This document shows positions 15,848 to 23,751 of a stretch of DNA of 64,000 nt, piece after piece (positions within the stretch are counted from its first letter, which is position 1; every line of letters starts with the position of its first letter). Source of the DNA: Bradyrhizobium genosp. L (GTDB lineage Bacteria; Pseudomonadota; Alphaproteobacteria; Rhizobiales; Xanthobacteraceae). The translations under genes were made by a program, and so were the position numbers. Location of the stretch: assembly GCF_015624485.1 (NCBI RefSeq), contig NZ_CP061378.1, positions 3,782,001-3,846,000 of the forward strand, in the 5' to 3' direction. The notes under the pieces are model-generated. The model worked only from the letters and a program-made list of their open reading frames with translations, ran no database searches and was not told the DNA's origin.

Positions 15848-17116
15848 ATGAAAAGCGTCCTCCGGCTGGCTTCAGCCGCAGCGTTGCTGTGGCTCTCGCA
15901 GATCGTCGGCGTGCTGGCGATGACGCAGGCACAGATGCCGACCAAGATTCCGATCCCGTGGGGCAACAGCGCGGGCTCGGCCTATATCCGCACCATCCCG
16001 CAGACCTCCCAGATCGGCATCCAGAACTGTGCGGCGTCGTGGCCGGATGGCTTTCCGCCGCTGACCTTCGTGCCGTCTTCGAGCGGGGGTTGCCCGCCGT
16101 TCGGCCAGGACATGAACGGCGTGCTGGCGGCGATCTCGCAATGGTCCCGCTTCATGCAGGCCTATTCCGGTCTGCCCTACGACGCGACGTTCTCGACGGC
16201 GGTCGGCGGCTATCCGAAGGGCGCCGTCGTGCAGTCGGGCCTGGTGCAGGGCCGGCTCTGGTACAACACGACCGACAACAACACGACGACCCCGGATGCG
16301 ATCTCGGGCTCGTCCGGCTGGACCGTTCTTCCCGGAACCTATGCGCCAGGGACGCCGATCCCGGTCTATTCGACGACCTCGCCGCCGCCAAATGCGGTGC
16401 CTGCCGACGGTCTCACGGTCGGCAACGCAAGTTCGAACGCGACCTCGCGCGCCAATATCGACACCGCCTTCCTGTTCGCGTTCCTTTGGAATAATTGCAT
16501 CAATTGCACGCTGTTCAATTCGTCCGGCGGCGTGGTCTCCAAGGGCGCCACCGCGCTCGCGGACTTCAATGCGAACCGCGCGATCGCGACCATCCAGATG
16601 ATGGGGCGCGGCCTGATCGGCGCGGACTCGATCGGCGGCTCCTCCACGACGTTCCTTACCGGCGTGCCGGTGACGGTCGGCGGGCGGGTCATCCCGAGCT
16701 CGGTTCTCGGTGAGAACCTGCACCAGCTCACGGTCTCTGAGCTCGCGACACACACCCACGCGAACAGCCTGACCGATCCAGGGCATATCCACGCGAACTC
16801 GCTGACCGACCCTGGCCACACGCACACCAACTCGCTGACCGATCCCGGTCATAATCACACCCAATCATTCGCAAACCAGGCAAATCTCAATCTCGCCGCG
16901 GGCGGCAATGCGGTCCCGACCCAAGTCAATCTAGGACCCTCCGGCACCTCTGTGACCGGGATCACGATCAACAACGCGTCCGCGACGACCGGGATCACGA
17001 TCAACAACGCGTCGTCGACGACCGGCATCACGCTCACGAACGCCAACCAGGGCGGCAACGTCGCGCACAACACGGTCGAGTTGTCGACGGTCGTCTGGTG
17101 GTACCTCTCGCTATGA
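15848..17116 (+). CDS. Tail fibre protein with collar domain and N-terminal signal-like segment
   Basis: A 422-residue fibre protein. Residues 1-24 form a basic start, a hydrophobic core and a VLA end, which reads as a Sec signal peptide or membrane anchor. This is odd for a protein assembled in the cytoplasm. The middle contains PFGQDMNGVLAAISQW and YPKGAVVQSG, common in fibre proteins. Residues about 245-340 form a tail-collar-like region (ALADFNANRAI, GRGLIGADSIGG) followed by three 11-residue repeats rich in His-x-His, likely metal sites, and a second set of 11-residue TGITINNAS repeats. It ends VVWWYLSL. GAGG lies before the ATG. It is probably a receptor-binding fibre. Confidence 0.78.
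   Translation: MKSVLRLASAAALLWLSQIVGVLAMTQAQMPTKIPIPWGNSAGSAYIRTIPQTSQIGIQNCAASWPDGFPPLTFVPSSSGGCPPFGQDMNGVLAAISQWSRFMQAYSGLPYDATFSTAVGGYPKGAVVQSGLVQGRLWYNTTDNNTTTPDAISGSSGWTVLPGTYAPGTPIPVYSTTSPPPNAVPADGLTVGNASSNATSRANIDTAFLFAFLWNNCINCTLFNSSGGVVSKGATALADFNANRAIATIQMMGRGLIGADSIGGSSTTFLTGVPVTVGGRVIPSSVLGENLHQLTVSELATHTHANSLTDPGHIHANSLTDPGHTHTNSLTDPGHNHTQSFANQANLNLAAGGNAVPTQVNLGPSGTSVTGITINNASATTGITINNASSTTGITLTNANQGGNVAHNTVELSTVVWWYLSL
16751..16849 (+). repeat. Three 33-bp tandem repeats coding HxH units in the tail fibre
   Basis: Units at 16751, 16784 and 16817 encode H-x-H-(A/T)-NSLTDPG, with a partial fourth (HNH) after 16850. The His pairs recall metal-binding HxH sites in fibre tips of other phages. 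Confidence 0.85.
16955..17053 (+). repeat. Second set of three 33-bp tandem repeats in the tail fibre
   Basis: Units at 16955, 16988 and 17021 encode TGITINNASAT, TGITINNASST and TGITLTNANQG. They have the same 11-residue period as the HxH repeats upstream. Confidence 0.85.
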
Positions 17117-19116
17117 TGGGCCGAAACATGCAACTCATGCGAAAGTTCGTCTTCGCAGCGGTGCTCTGCGGAGCGTGGTCGACCGCCCATGCGCAAAGCT
17201 CGCCCGGCTGGACCTATGGCCAGGTGCCGACGCCGGCGCAGTGGAATGGCGCCTTCGCTGCGAAGCAGGACTATCTCGGTGCATCGCCTCTTTTGATCAC
17301 CGGCGGGACGTTGTCCGGCCGCCTGATCACGGCGGCTCCGTCGTCGACCCTCGCAGGCCTCAATCTGACGCCTGGCTCGGCGCCGTCCGCGCCGGCCGAC
17401 GGCGATCTCTGGTTCACTGCATCGGGCGTGTTCGCGCGCGTCAACGGCGTGACGGTCGGTCCATTGTCGAGCGGCGCAGCGGCATCGTTCGCCGCGACCA
17501 CGCCGTTATCGGTGTCCTTCCCGGCCGGCGTCACGACCTATGCCTGTGCGACATGCGGCATCACGTCAAATCCGCTCTCGCAGTTTGCGGCGACGACGTC
17601 GGCGCAGCTCCGCGGAGTGATGTCGGACGAGACGGGCACCGGAGCGCTGGTGTTCGCAGGCGGGGCGATTGGAGCGGCCACCGGCACGTCGCTCGCGCTC
17701 GGTGGCGCCTCGATCGGGTCCAACGCGCTCGCAACAACCGGCTCGTCTCAACTTGGCGGCGCGGTGACGGTGACGTCGAACTCCGGCGCAGCCTTCGCGG
17801 TCGGAGCGAATGGCGGCACCAATGCCGCCTTCAGCGTTGACGCGTCGGCAAGTTCGGTTGCGACCGGGCTTCGTGTGCAGGGGCTCGCCGCCGGCAACGG
17901 CATCAACCTGCAGGCGACCTCTTCGGCGACGAATGAGGCGCTCGGCATCAACGCCAAGGGTTCCGGCATTCTCGCGCTTGGCGCAGTCTCGACCGGGCAA
18001 GTCCAGATTGGCGGCGGAGGTGGTGGCGTCCAGATCGGGTCCGCGCTGACTTATGGCGGCGTCACCTTGAACAATGCGGTCGCCGGCACCGGCAATCTCG
18101 TTGCCAGCGTCTCCCCCTCGCTGTCGACCCCGACCATCGCGGGCGCGACGCTGTCGGGCACCTTCGCCGGAACGCCGGCCTTTTCCGGTGCCAATTTCAT
18201 CACGCTCGGCAACATCGCGCAGAACACGACGGCGTGGTCCTTCCTCGGTAACGCCACGAGCGGGACGGCGAACAATGCGCCGTTCACCATCGGTGGCTTG
18301 ACGGCGAAGTCGTCGCCCGCATCGACCGATCTTTTGATGCTGTCGGACCAGGCCGCGAGCGGCGCCCTCAAGCAGGCAACGATCGCGCAGGTGGTCGGCT
18401 CGCTGGCGTCGGGCGTATCCTCGATCGATAGCAAGACCGGCGCGTTCACGACCGGTAACGGCATCGACACCAGCGTCAATGTCATCGAACTGACCGCGGC
18501 CCGTCGAACCCTGCCGACCACGCAGGTCTTCCTGTCGGGCTCCGGCACCTACACGACGCCATCGAATGTGCTGTGGCTCGAGATCGAGATGGTCGGGGGT
18601 GGCGCCGGCGGCGCCGGCAGCGGCAGTACCGGGGCGACGTTCGGGACCAATGGCGGCAACTCGACGTTCTCGACCTTCACCGCAGGCGGCGGCAATTCTC
18701 CCGCCAGTCAGTCTTCGCCCGGAAATGGCGGAACGGCGTCCGGCGGATATCTCAATCAGATCGGCGGCAGCGGCGGTGCCGGCAGCTCGGTGACGACGCC
18801 GGCCAATGGTCCGATCGGCGGGTCGTCGCCATTCGGCGGTTTTGGCCAAGGGGGCGCGCCCGGCGCCGGTGCGGGCAGTGCTGCAACCACCAACAGCGGA
18901 TCTGGCGGTGGCGGCGGTGGCATCAACACGACCGCGCCCTCGGGCGCGGGCGGCGGCTCCGGAGGTTACCTGAAAGGCATCATCCAGAGCCCGAGCGCGA
19001 CCTATTCCTACGCGGTTGGCGCGGCCGGCGGCGGCGGATCGGCCGGCAGCGGTGGTGCAGCGGGTGGGGCCGGCGCCGCAGGCCGCATCATGGTGATCGA
19101 GCACTACGGGTCCTAG
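17113..19116 (+). CDS. Phage adhesin with glycine-rich C-terminal domain and signal-like N-terminus
   Basis: A 667-residue protein if started at ATG 17113, which overlaps the fibre stop; ATG 17116, 17128 and 17137 are alternatives, and the last gives MRKFVFAAVLCGAWSTAHAQ, a textbook Sec signal peptide. The middle (residues ~60-460) is a long Gly/Ser/Thr/Val beta-rich fibre region. The final ~180 residues form a glycine-rich domain (LWLEIEMVGGGAGGAGSG, GGGGGGINTTAPSG, closing RIMVIEHYG) like the poly-glycine adhesin tips of T-even gp38 type. It is probably the tip protein that chooses the host receptor. The signal sequence is unexplained. Confidence 0.75.
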   Translation: MMGRNMQLMRKFVFAAVLCGAWSTAHAQSSPGWTYGQVPTPAQWNGAFAAKQDYLGASPLLITGGTLSGRLITAAPSSTLAGLNLTPGSAPSAPADGDLWFTASGVFARVNGVTVGPLSSGAAASFAATTPLSVSFPAGVTTYACATCGITSNPLSQFAATTSAQLRGVMSDETGTGALVFAGGAIGAATGTSLALGGASIGSNALATTGSSQLGGAVTVTSNSGAAFAVGANGGTNAAFSVDASASSVATGLRVQGLAAGNGINLQATSSATNEALGINAKGSGILALGAVSTGQVQIGGGGGGVQIGSALTYGGVTLNNAVAGTGNLVASVSPSLSTPTIAGATLSGTFAGTPAFSGANFITLGNIAQNTTAWSFLGNATSGTANNAPFTIGGLTAKSSPASTDLLMLSDQAASGALKQATIAQVVGSLASGVSSIDSKTGAFTTGNGIDTSVNVIELTAARRTLPTTQVFLSGSGTYTTPSNVLWLEIEMVGGGAGGAGSGSTGATFGTNGGNSTFSTFTAGGGNSPASQSSPGNGGTASGGYLNQIGGSGGAGSSVTTPANGPIGGSSPFGGFGQGGAPGAGAGSAATTNSGSGGGGGGINTTAPSGAGGGSGGYLKGIIQSPSATYSYAVGAAGGGGSAGSGGAAGGAGAAGRIMVIEHYGS

Positions 19117-19158
19117 GCGGACCATCACGACCTTCCTTCACATTCGGAGACCATCCCC

Positions 19159-19845
19159 ATGCCGGAAATCGTAAACCCGGCGCTGGCCAATGCCGGCGCC
19201 GGGCCCGCTGCCGTGCCTCAACCGCGCTCGTCACAGGACGCGATCGACCTGATCGTCCGGGAAGAGGACTCCAGCCCCGAATATTACGCGCGCCATTACA
19301 CGCATTTCGAATGGCCGCTCGGCGCCTCCGGGCCCACGGTCGGCATCGGCTACGACTGCGGCTATTCGACTGCGGCGCAGATCAAGTCCGACTGGACCGG
19401 TTTCGTTGCGGACGATGTGGTCACGGCGCTGCAACGCGCCGCTGGCCTGACCGGCGAGGCCGCGCATCAATGGGTGAGGGCGCATGGCGGCAGCGTCACG
19501 ATCACCTGGAACCAGGCGATCGCCCAGTTCCGGGCGCATGAGCTCTTGAAGTGGGAGCACATCGTCTCCCAGCACCTGCCAGGCAGCGACAAGCTGAACG
19601 GCGACTGTTTCGGTGCGATCACTTCGATCGCCTACAACCGCGGTCCGTCCTTCGACGCGCCCGGTCCACGCTACGCCGAGATGCGGAGCATCAAGGCACA
19701 TGTGGCGAGCGGCAACCTCGCGGCAGTCCCGGGCGACATTCTCTCGATGCGCCGGCTCTGGCCAAAGGGCGGCGATCTCTGGAATCGCCGCGTCCATGAA
19801 GCGGCGCTGTTCACGCAGGGCCTTCGCACCGCAGGCATCGCGTGA
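19159..19845 (+). CDS. Endolysin, lysozyme-like
   Basis: A 228-residue protein. After a ~25-residue Ala/Pro-rich lead comes DLIVREEDSSPEYYARHY with candidate catalytic Glu35/36, then GPTVGIGYDCGY, the Gly/Tyr motif typical of T4-type lysozymes (GH24-like). FGAITSIAYNRGPSF in the middle and LWNRRVHEAALFTQG at the end also fit. It would cut the peptidoglycan at the end of the lytic cycle. No signal peptide is seen, so it likely needs a holin; small membrane proteins follow. The next gene overlaps its stop by four bases. Confidence 0.8.
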   Translation: MPEIVNPALANAGAGPAAVPQPRSSQDAIDLIVREEDSSPEYYARHYTHFEWPLGASGPTVGIGYDCGYSTAAQIKSDWTGFVADDVVTALQRAAGLTGEAAHQWVRAHGGSVTITWNQAIAQFRAHELLKWEHIVSQHLPGSDKLNGDCFGAITSIAYNRGPSFDAPGPRYAEMRSIKAHVASGNLAAVPGDILSMRRLWPKGGDLWNRRVHEAALFTQGLRTAGIA

Positions 19846-20057
19846 ACCCGCACGCGCTGATCCACAAGCTCGCCGCCTTCAAGGGCTGGCAGCTGATCAA
19901 GGCGATCGACGACATCAAGTCGATCGTCGAGCCGCTGGGCTATTCGGTCAACGTGACCGGGGGCCTGGTGAACGTCGGCTCGATCGACAACGAGCCGACG
20001 CGCCTCAATGTCCGCATCGACGCGGATTCCATCATCAAGTCATTCTCGATCGGGTAG
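19842..20057 (+). CDS. Small phage protein in lysis region
   Basis: A 71-residue soluble protein starting at GTG 19842 within the endolysin stop (GTGA). It has an amphipathic helical N-terminal half and a beta-like second half (VNVTGGLVNVGSID...RLNVRIDADS). It has no membrane segment. Function unknown; translational coupling to the endolysin suggests expression with the lysis genes. Confidence 0.6.
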   Translation: MNPHALIHKLAAFKGWQLIKAIDDIKSIVEPLGYSVNVTGGLVNVGSIDNEPTRLNVRIDADSIIKSFSIG

Positions 20058-20063
20058 ATCATC

Positions 20064-20240
20064 ATGTTGCTGATCTCGACCGCACAGGCGCAACCGTTCG
20101 GCGGCTCGGCGGCCGAAGGCACCAACGGCTTTGGCGATGCCGTCTATCACGGCGTGATGGGCGTCCTGGTGTTGGCGCTGCTGGTGGCCGTGTTCTGGCC
20201 CGCGCTCAAGCGGCTGGTCCGTGCGGGGCTCGGCCGATGA
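20064..20240 (+). CDS. Small membrane protein, holin candidate
   Basis: A 58-residue reading frame from ATG 20064 to TGA 20238-20240. It has a short signal-like start, then a single strong hydrophobic stretch (VMGVLVLALLVAVFWPAL, residues ~31-48) and a basic C-terminus (KRLVRAGLGR). It sits between the endolysin and the next gene and shares ATGA with the latter. Size, topology and position fit a class III holin or other lysis membrane protein; this is inference. Confidence 0.6.
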   Translation: MLLISTAQAQPFGGSAAEGTNGFGDAVYHGVMGVLVLALLVAVFWPALKRLVRAGLGR

Positions 20241-20695
20241 TCCGCATCCGCTTCGTTGACGGTGTCGACGCGGTCGCGGCCGGCATCCGCGCGGCCTGCT
20301 ACGGCTTCTGGGCGATCCACACCGAGGCGGTGATGCCGGACGGCACGCTGCTGGGAGCCCACTACAAGGGCGGCGTGCAGGCGCGCGCCGGTGACTATGA
20401 CGTCGGCCAATACACCAAGGACATCATCGTCGAGATCCCCGTCGAGCAGGCCTTGGCCGACAAATTCCATGCCTTCATGCGGGCGCAGCTCGGCAAGCCC
20501 TACGACATCGAGGCGATCGCCGCATTGGCACTCAACCGCGAATGGCAGGAGCCGGAAGCCTGGTTCTGCTCCGAGCTCGTTGCGGCCGCGCTCGTCGACT
20601 GCGGCTGGTTCACCTACCGCCTCGCCACCGAGTTCAACAAGATCACCCCGCGCGATCTGCTCTTGATCGTCTCGGGCCGCATCAACGTCAACTGA
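20237..20695 (+). CDS. Permuted papain-fold (NlpC/P60-like) cysteine peptidase
   Basis: A 152-residue protein from ATG 20237, overlapping the preceding stop. His28 in FWAIHTEAV and Cys111 in WFCSELVAAAL are in His-first, Cys-last order, as in circularly permuted NlpC/P60 (YiiX-like) enzymes. The YDVGQYTKDIIVEIPV segment between them is also typical. In phages such proteins are often tail-associated or lysis-associated peptidases or amidases. Here it lies among lysis genes. Substrate unknown. Confidence 0.7.
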   Translation: MIRIRFVDGVDAVAAGIRAACYGFWAIHTEAVMPDGTLLGAHYKGGVQARAGDYDVGQYTKDIIVEIPVEQALADKFHAFMRAQLGKPYDIEAIAALALNREWQEPEAWFCSELVAAALVDCGWFTYRLATEFNKITPRDLLLIVSGRINVN

Positions 20696-20708
20696 GGAGA
20701 ACGAGAAC

Positions 20709-21782
20709 ATGGACTTTCTGAAGGGCTTCAATTGGGTTGCGGTGCTCGGCATCGTCGTCGCCGTCGAGACGCAGCTCGGCAACGGCTCGATGTCGCTTGC
20801 CAACATGGTGCCGGAGGCATGGATTCCCTACGTCAAGGCGTGGGCCGCCAATCTCGGATCGGTCGGTGCCCTGATCATGTCGGCCGGTGCGTTCGGCCCG
20901 CGACCTGCCGGGCAGTTCACCGTGACGCCGGCGGTGAAGCCGGCGGTCATGTTGGCGATCGCGACGGGCCTTCTGCTTTCTTGCGGCATCAATGGGGCGC
21001 GTGCGCAAACCCGGCAACCGGTGCGGGCCGCAGCTCCTGCAGGTGACGCCACACCCGCGGCCCCGTCTCCGTCGTCGCTTCCGACCCTCGGTTCCTATAC
21101 CGCCGGCAAACCCCACCTTCTGAAGATTCCCAATCCGCTCGGCCTGCCGGACCCCATGTGCATCACGGACCATCCGGGCGCTAGCTGCCCGACCGGTACG
21201 GTGACCGGCGGCGGCGTCAAGATGACCGGCGACGCCAACAAGGACCTCGCCGACTTCATCAAGCGCGGTGGCATCACGCTGGTGCGCGACATGATGCGGG
21301 CCGACCAGTTCCTGTCCTATCCATGCGCCGTTGGGCCGGTCGCCGCCGGCTCGACCTGCACCAAGACGGACGGACTGTCGTCATCCTGCATAGAGGCAAT
21401 CGTGCCGATTGCGAAGCTGGTGGTGAATGGGCCACCGGTCGCGCCGTCGCCGACGGCTTCTCCCGCGGCTGCGTCAGCAGCGCCAACTCCGACGCCTTCA
21501 GCAACGCCGACCCCTTCGTCGACGGTTCTGACTCTTGACGGCTTGCCTGCGGTCGAGGGGCCGGATGGTACGACAATGTCGACGGACAGTCCGGCCGTTA
21601 CCTCTGCCGATGATGGCGTGGTTACGCAGGCGGCGAAGCTCGATATCGTCTTCATCGCGTTGACGGGGCCTTCTCTCAAGGCCGGATGCGCTGGTTGGGT
21701 GCAAGACAAGTTGCAAGCCGGCACGGGCCTTGCCGCAGGCGTCATGACATTCGTGACCACGCTCGGCGTCGCCGGCGCATAA
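20709..21782 (+). CDS. Membrane-anchored phage protein with Pro/Ala-rich linkers
   Basis: A 357-residue protein with an AGGAGA ribosome site. Residues ~8-22 and ~76-98 are hydrophobic; the second (MLAIATGLLLSCGINGARAQ) resembles a signal sequence or lipobox-like LLSCG inside the protein. Thus the first ~70 residues look like a small holin-like membrane protein that reads through into an exported protein. The rest contains a Cys-containing segment (PDPMCITDHPGASCP), a TLVRDMMRADQFLSYPC region and a long Ala/Pro/Thr/Ser linker (residues ~240-270). Function unknown. A fusion of a membrane protein and a secreted protein is my reading. Confidence 0.6.
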   Translation: MDFLKGFNWVAVLGIVVAVETQLGNGSMSLANMVPEAWIPYVKAWAANLGSVGALIMSAGAFGPRPAGQFTVTPAVKPAVMLAIATGLLLSCGINGARAQTRQPVRAAAPAGDATPAAPSPSSLPTLGSYTAGKPHLLKIPNPLGLPDPMCITDHPGASCPTGTVTGGGVKMTGDANKDLADFIKRGGITLVRDMMRADQFLSYPCAVGPVAAGSTCTKTDGLSSSCIEAIVPIAKLVVNGPPVAPSPTASPAAASAAPTPTPSATPTPSSTVLTLDGLPAVEGPDGTTMSTDSPAVTSADDGVVTQAAKLDIVFIALTGPSLKAGCAGWVQDKLQAGTGLAAGVMTFVTTLGVAGA

Positions 21783-21920
21783 GTTCAAGACGGGACAGCG
21801 CGCCGCTTGGAACGACGCGCTGCCCCTGACCTACATCGAGGTGCGGCCCTCAACGCAGGCTGGGAATGAGCAATGGGAATGAATTGCGAAGGCTTTCTTA
21901 ACGCGAGGGAGGCCTGACCG

Positions 21921-22226
21921 ATGGGAATCTCCTTTGAGTGGACGTTCAGGATCGGCGACATCCTAACGTTCTTCGGCGCGCTGTCGGTCGCGGCGGCCTT
22001 CCTCTACCGCCGGGGCGGCGACGAGACGCGCACTCGGCTGATGCTGGAGGCGCTGAAGGACGAGATCAAGGAAATGAAGACCGAGTTCAAGGCCTTCGGC
22101 GAGACCGTCAAGCAGGTCGCGACCCAGGGCGTGCAGATCGGCATGCTCATGAAGTGGTACGACGAGTTGCGCCGCGGTGAAGGGTTCGTGAAGGGCGCCC
22201 GCGGCGTTGATCGCGAATACCCGTGA
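21921..22226 (+). CDS. Small membrane protein with coiled coil, holin/spanin candidate
   Basis: A 101-residue protein with a GAGGGAGG ribosome site. One membrane segment (ILTFFGALSVAAAFLYRR, residues ~13-30) is followed by a charged coiled coil (LEALKDEIKEMKTEFKAFGETV). This N-in, C-out or hemolysin-XhlA-like layout occurs in phage lysis accessory proteins. The role is inferred from topology and position only. The next gene starts in its stop (GTGA). Confidence 0.65.
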   Translation: MGISFEWTFRIGDILTFFGALSVAAAFLYRRGGDETRTRLMLEALKDEIKEMKTEFKAFGETVKQVATQGVQIGMLMKWYDELRRGEGFVKGARGVDREYP

Positions 22227-22339
22227 TCGCGCTCTACTACGTCTTCGCCTATGTGGTCGTCGTGCTGATCCTGGTGGCCGGCGTGCTGGTCCAGAACTGC
22301 TGGGACGGCCGCCGACGCCGCAGAAAGACTGGCAAATAA
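22223..22339 (+). CDS. Very small membrane protein at end of lysis operon
   Basis: A 38-residue frame from GTG 22223 (overlapping the previous stop) to TAA 22337-22339. A hydrophobic helix (YVFAYVVVVLILVAGVLV) is followed by a basic tail (RRRRRKTGK). The overlap and the clean membrane topology support it; it is the last gene before a strong hairpin. Confidence 0.5.
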   Translation: MIALYYVFAYVVVVLILVAGVLVQNCWDGRRRRRKTGK

Positions 22340-22350
22340 CCTGACAGGTC

Positions 22351-22371
22351 GACCAGCGGACCCCGCTGGTC
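22351..22371 (+). terminator. Hairpin between convergent genes
   Basis: GACCAGCGG (22351-22359) pairs perfectly with CCGCTGGTC (22363-22371) around a three-base loop, in the 46-bp gap between the rightward lysis genes and the leftward ligase gene. There is no strong U-tract on either side, so termination may need help, but placement fits a two-way terminator. Confidence 0.6.
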
Positions 22372-22385
22372 ATTGTCCCCAAAGC

Positions 22386-22988
22386 TTACGACAGCGCATC
22401 TCTGACCCGGGAAAAGGCCGGGTGCTGCCGGTTCTTCACCTTGACCCAATCGCAGGTTCGCGGCCGGTACCGTCGCTGCCGGTGCTTGGAGACGATGCCT
22501 TCCAGCCCCATCTTGCAGGCGGCATCGAACAGGTCGGGGCCGATCTCGCCGTGCTCGAAGGGTGCGACGAAAATGCCCTCCGGCCGGCGCGCCAGCAGCT
22601 TCGCCAGCCGCGCCTTGCGGTCGACCAGCGGCAAATCGCGCAGGTCGTCGCCGTCGAGTGCAAGCAGATCGAACGCGTAAAGCTGCGCCTCCTCGTTGTT
22701 CCGGTTCGAGTGCAGGGCGTCGAAGTCGGAAATGCCGCGGACGTCGAGCACGCAAATCTCACCGTCGATCACGAAACGCTGCGGCTTCAATTCCAGGGCG
22801 GTCTCGACGATCCACGGGAAGCGCCAGGTCCAGTCCAGCCCCGATTTGGAGCTCAGCCGTACCGTGGCGCCATCGCGCTCCAGCCGGCCGCGGTAGCCGT
22901 CGTATTTGACCTCGTGGAGCCAGTCGTCTCCGGTCGGGACGGCCTTCGCCAGCACCGGCAGGCAGGGCTGTAGGGGTGTCTTTCGCAT
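22386..22988 (-). CDS. ATP-dependent DNA ligase, adenylation domain only
   Basis: A 200-residue protein with the nucleotidyl-transferase core of LigD-type ligases. Motif I is EVKYDGYRG with the adenylated Lys28, followed by DGEICVLD (motif III region), GLEGIVSK (motif IV) and DWVKVKN (motif V). It ends about 15 residues after motif V, so the C-terminal OB-fold usual in ~300-residue ligase domains is absent. ATG 22988 was chosen because it gives a natural MRKTPLQP start; an upstream start at 23042 would overlap the next gene. It is last of a three-gene leftward cassette inside the late region. It might repair nicks in phage DNA, or act with a partner. Confidence 0.85.
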   Translation of the reverse strand: MRKTPLQPCLPVLAKAVPTGDDWLHEVKYDGYRGRLERDGATVRLSSKSGLDWTWRFPWIVETALELKPQRFVIDGEICVLDVRGISDFDALHSNRNNEEAQLYAFDLLALDGDDLRDLPLVDRKARLAKLLARRPEGIFVAPFEHGEIGPDLFDAACKMGLEGIVSKHRQRRYRPRTCDWVKVKNRQHPAFSRVRDALS

Positions 22989-23025
22989 GGTGCGAAGATA
23001 GGTATTCCGGGCCGGATTTGCGAAT

Positions 23026-23751
23026 CTAGACCGATGGCACAAGCTTGTTCCGGACGACGTAGGCGCGACCCTTGGTTGTAAGAGACCAGTAATTGTCGCC
23101 GCTGTTCATGTTAAACCCGCCCAGGTTGACCAAGTCTCGCTCGGCGAGCTCATCCAGATGATACTGCGCGATGCCTGGGTCCATTTTGAGTCTGGCGGCT
23201 AAGTATCTAGCATCGCTGTGATCGGAGTTCGGTTGCCCGAACATATCGATCAAAACGCGTACCGTATCGGCATCAAGATCAACTGATGGTGCGGGTGGGT
23301 CAACAAAGTCCCTCATGTGAACGGGCTGCCCGTGAGCAATCAGCTCCGCGCCGATTGAGTGGTCGAGTTCTTTGCATGCATCCGCCAAAAACTCCGCGGT
23401 CGGCGCGCTTTTGAAGCCTGTCACGATGTAGCGGGCATCCATCGCGACGTCTTCTTCCTTGATGTGGCTCAGAAGTGCAGTGGTCTCTGTCGATATTGGA
23501 AGGCCGGTTTTGGCTGCTTCTTCGCCCAAGCGGCTGATATTGTGGCCGATGCCTTTCAGTTTGCCCAGGTCGTAGCCGTGGCACCGCAGCTGGCTCTTCA
23601 GGTAGAGCTCGATCGCGTGGCAGAACAGGAAGGTGATTGGCGCGCTCGGGTGCGTCACCTTCAGCTGAGCCTGATGAAGCGTGACGGCCGATCTCCAATA
23701 GGATCGGGCGGTATTGAACAAGCCAAGCGCGGTCGTGCGATCAATATCCAT
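23026..23751 (-). CDS. HEPN-like protein with possible C-terminal winged helix
   Basis: A 241-residue protein. The N-terminal half has the look of a HEPN domain: SYWRSAVTLHQAQ, then FLFCHAIELYLKSQL, then a helical stretch with KLKGIGHNISRL and RYIVTGF. The C-terminal ~90 residues (AARLKMDPGIAQYHLDELAERDLV, then YWSLTTKGRAYV) look like a winged-helix or MarR-like DNA-binding part. Base composition is lower in GC than neighbouring late genes. HEPN proteins are often RNases in phage defence or toxin systems, but I see no clear R-x4-6-H motif, so activity is uncertain. The gene overlaps the upstream 125-residue gene by 11 bases. Confidence 0.65.
   Translation of the reverse strand: MDIDRTTALGLFNTARSYWRSAVTLHQAQLKVTHPSAPITFLFCHAIELYLKSQLRCHGYDLGKLKGIGHNISRLGEEAAKTGLPISTETTALLSHIKEEDVAMDARYIVTGFKSAPTAEFLADACKELDHSIGAELIAHGQPVHMRDFVDPPAPSVDLDADTVRVLIDMFGQPNSDHSDARYLAARLKMDPGIAQYHLDELAERDLVNLGGFNMNSGDNYWSLTTKGRAYVVRNKLVPSV

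Noticed and set aside
21778..21881. Coding-like stretch after the 20709 gene (WNDALPLTYIEVRP)
   Set aside because: It reads like part of a protein but has no start or ribosome site and is only ~34 codons. It may be a gene remnant; too weak to call.
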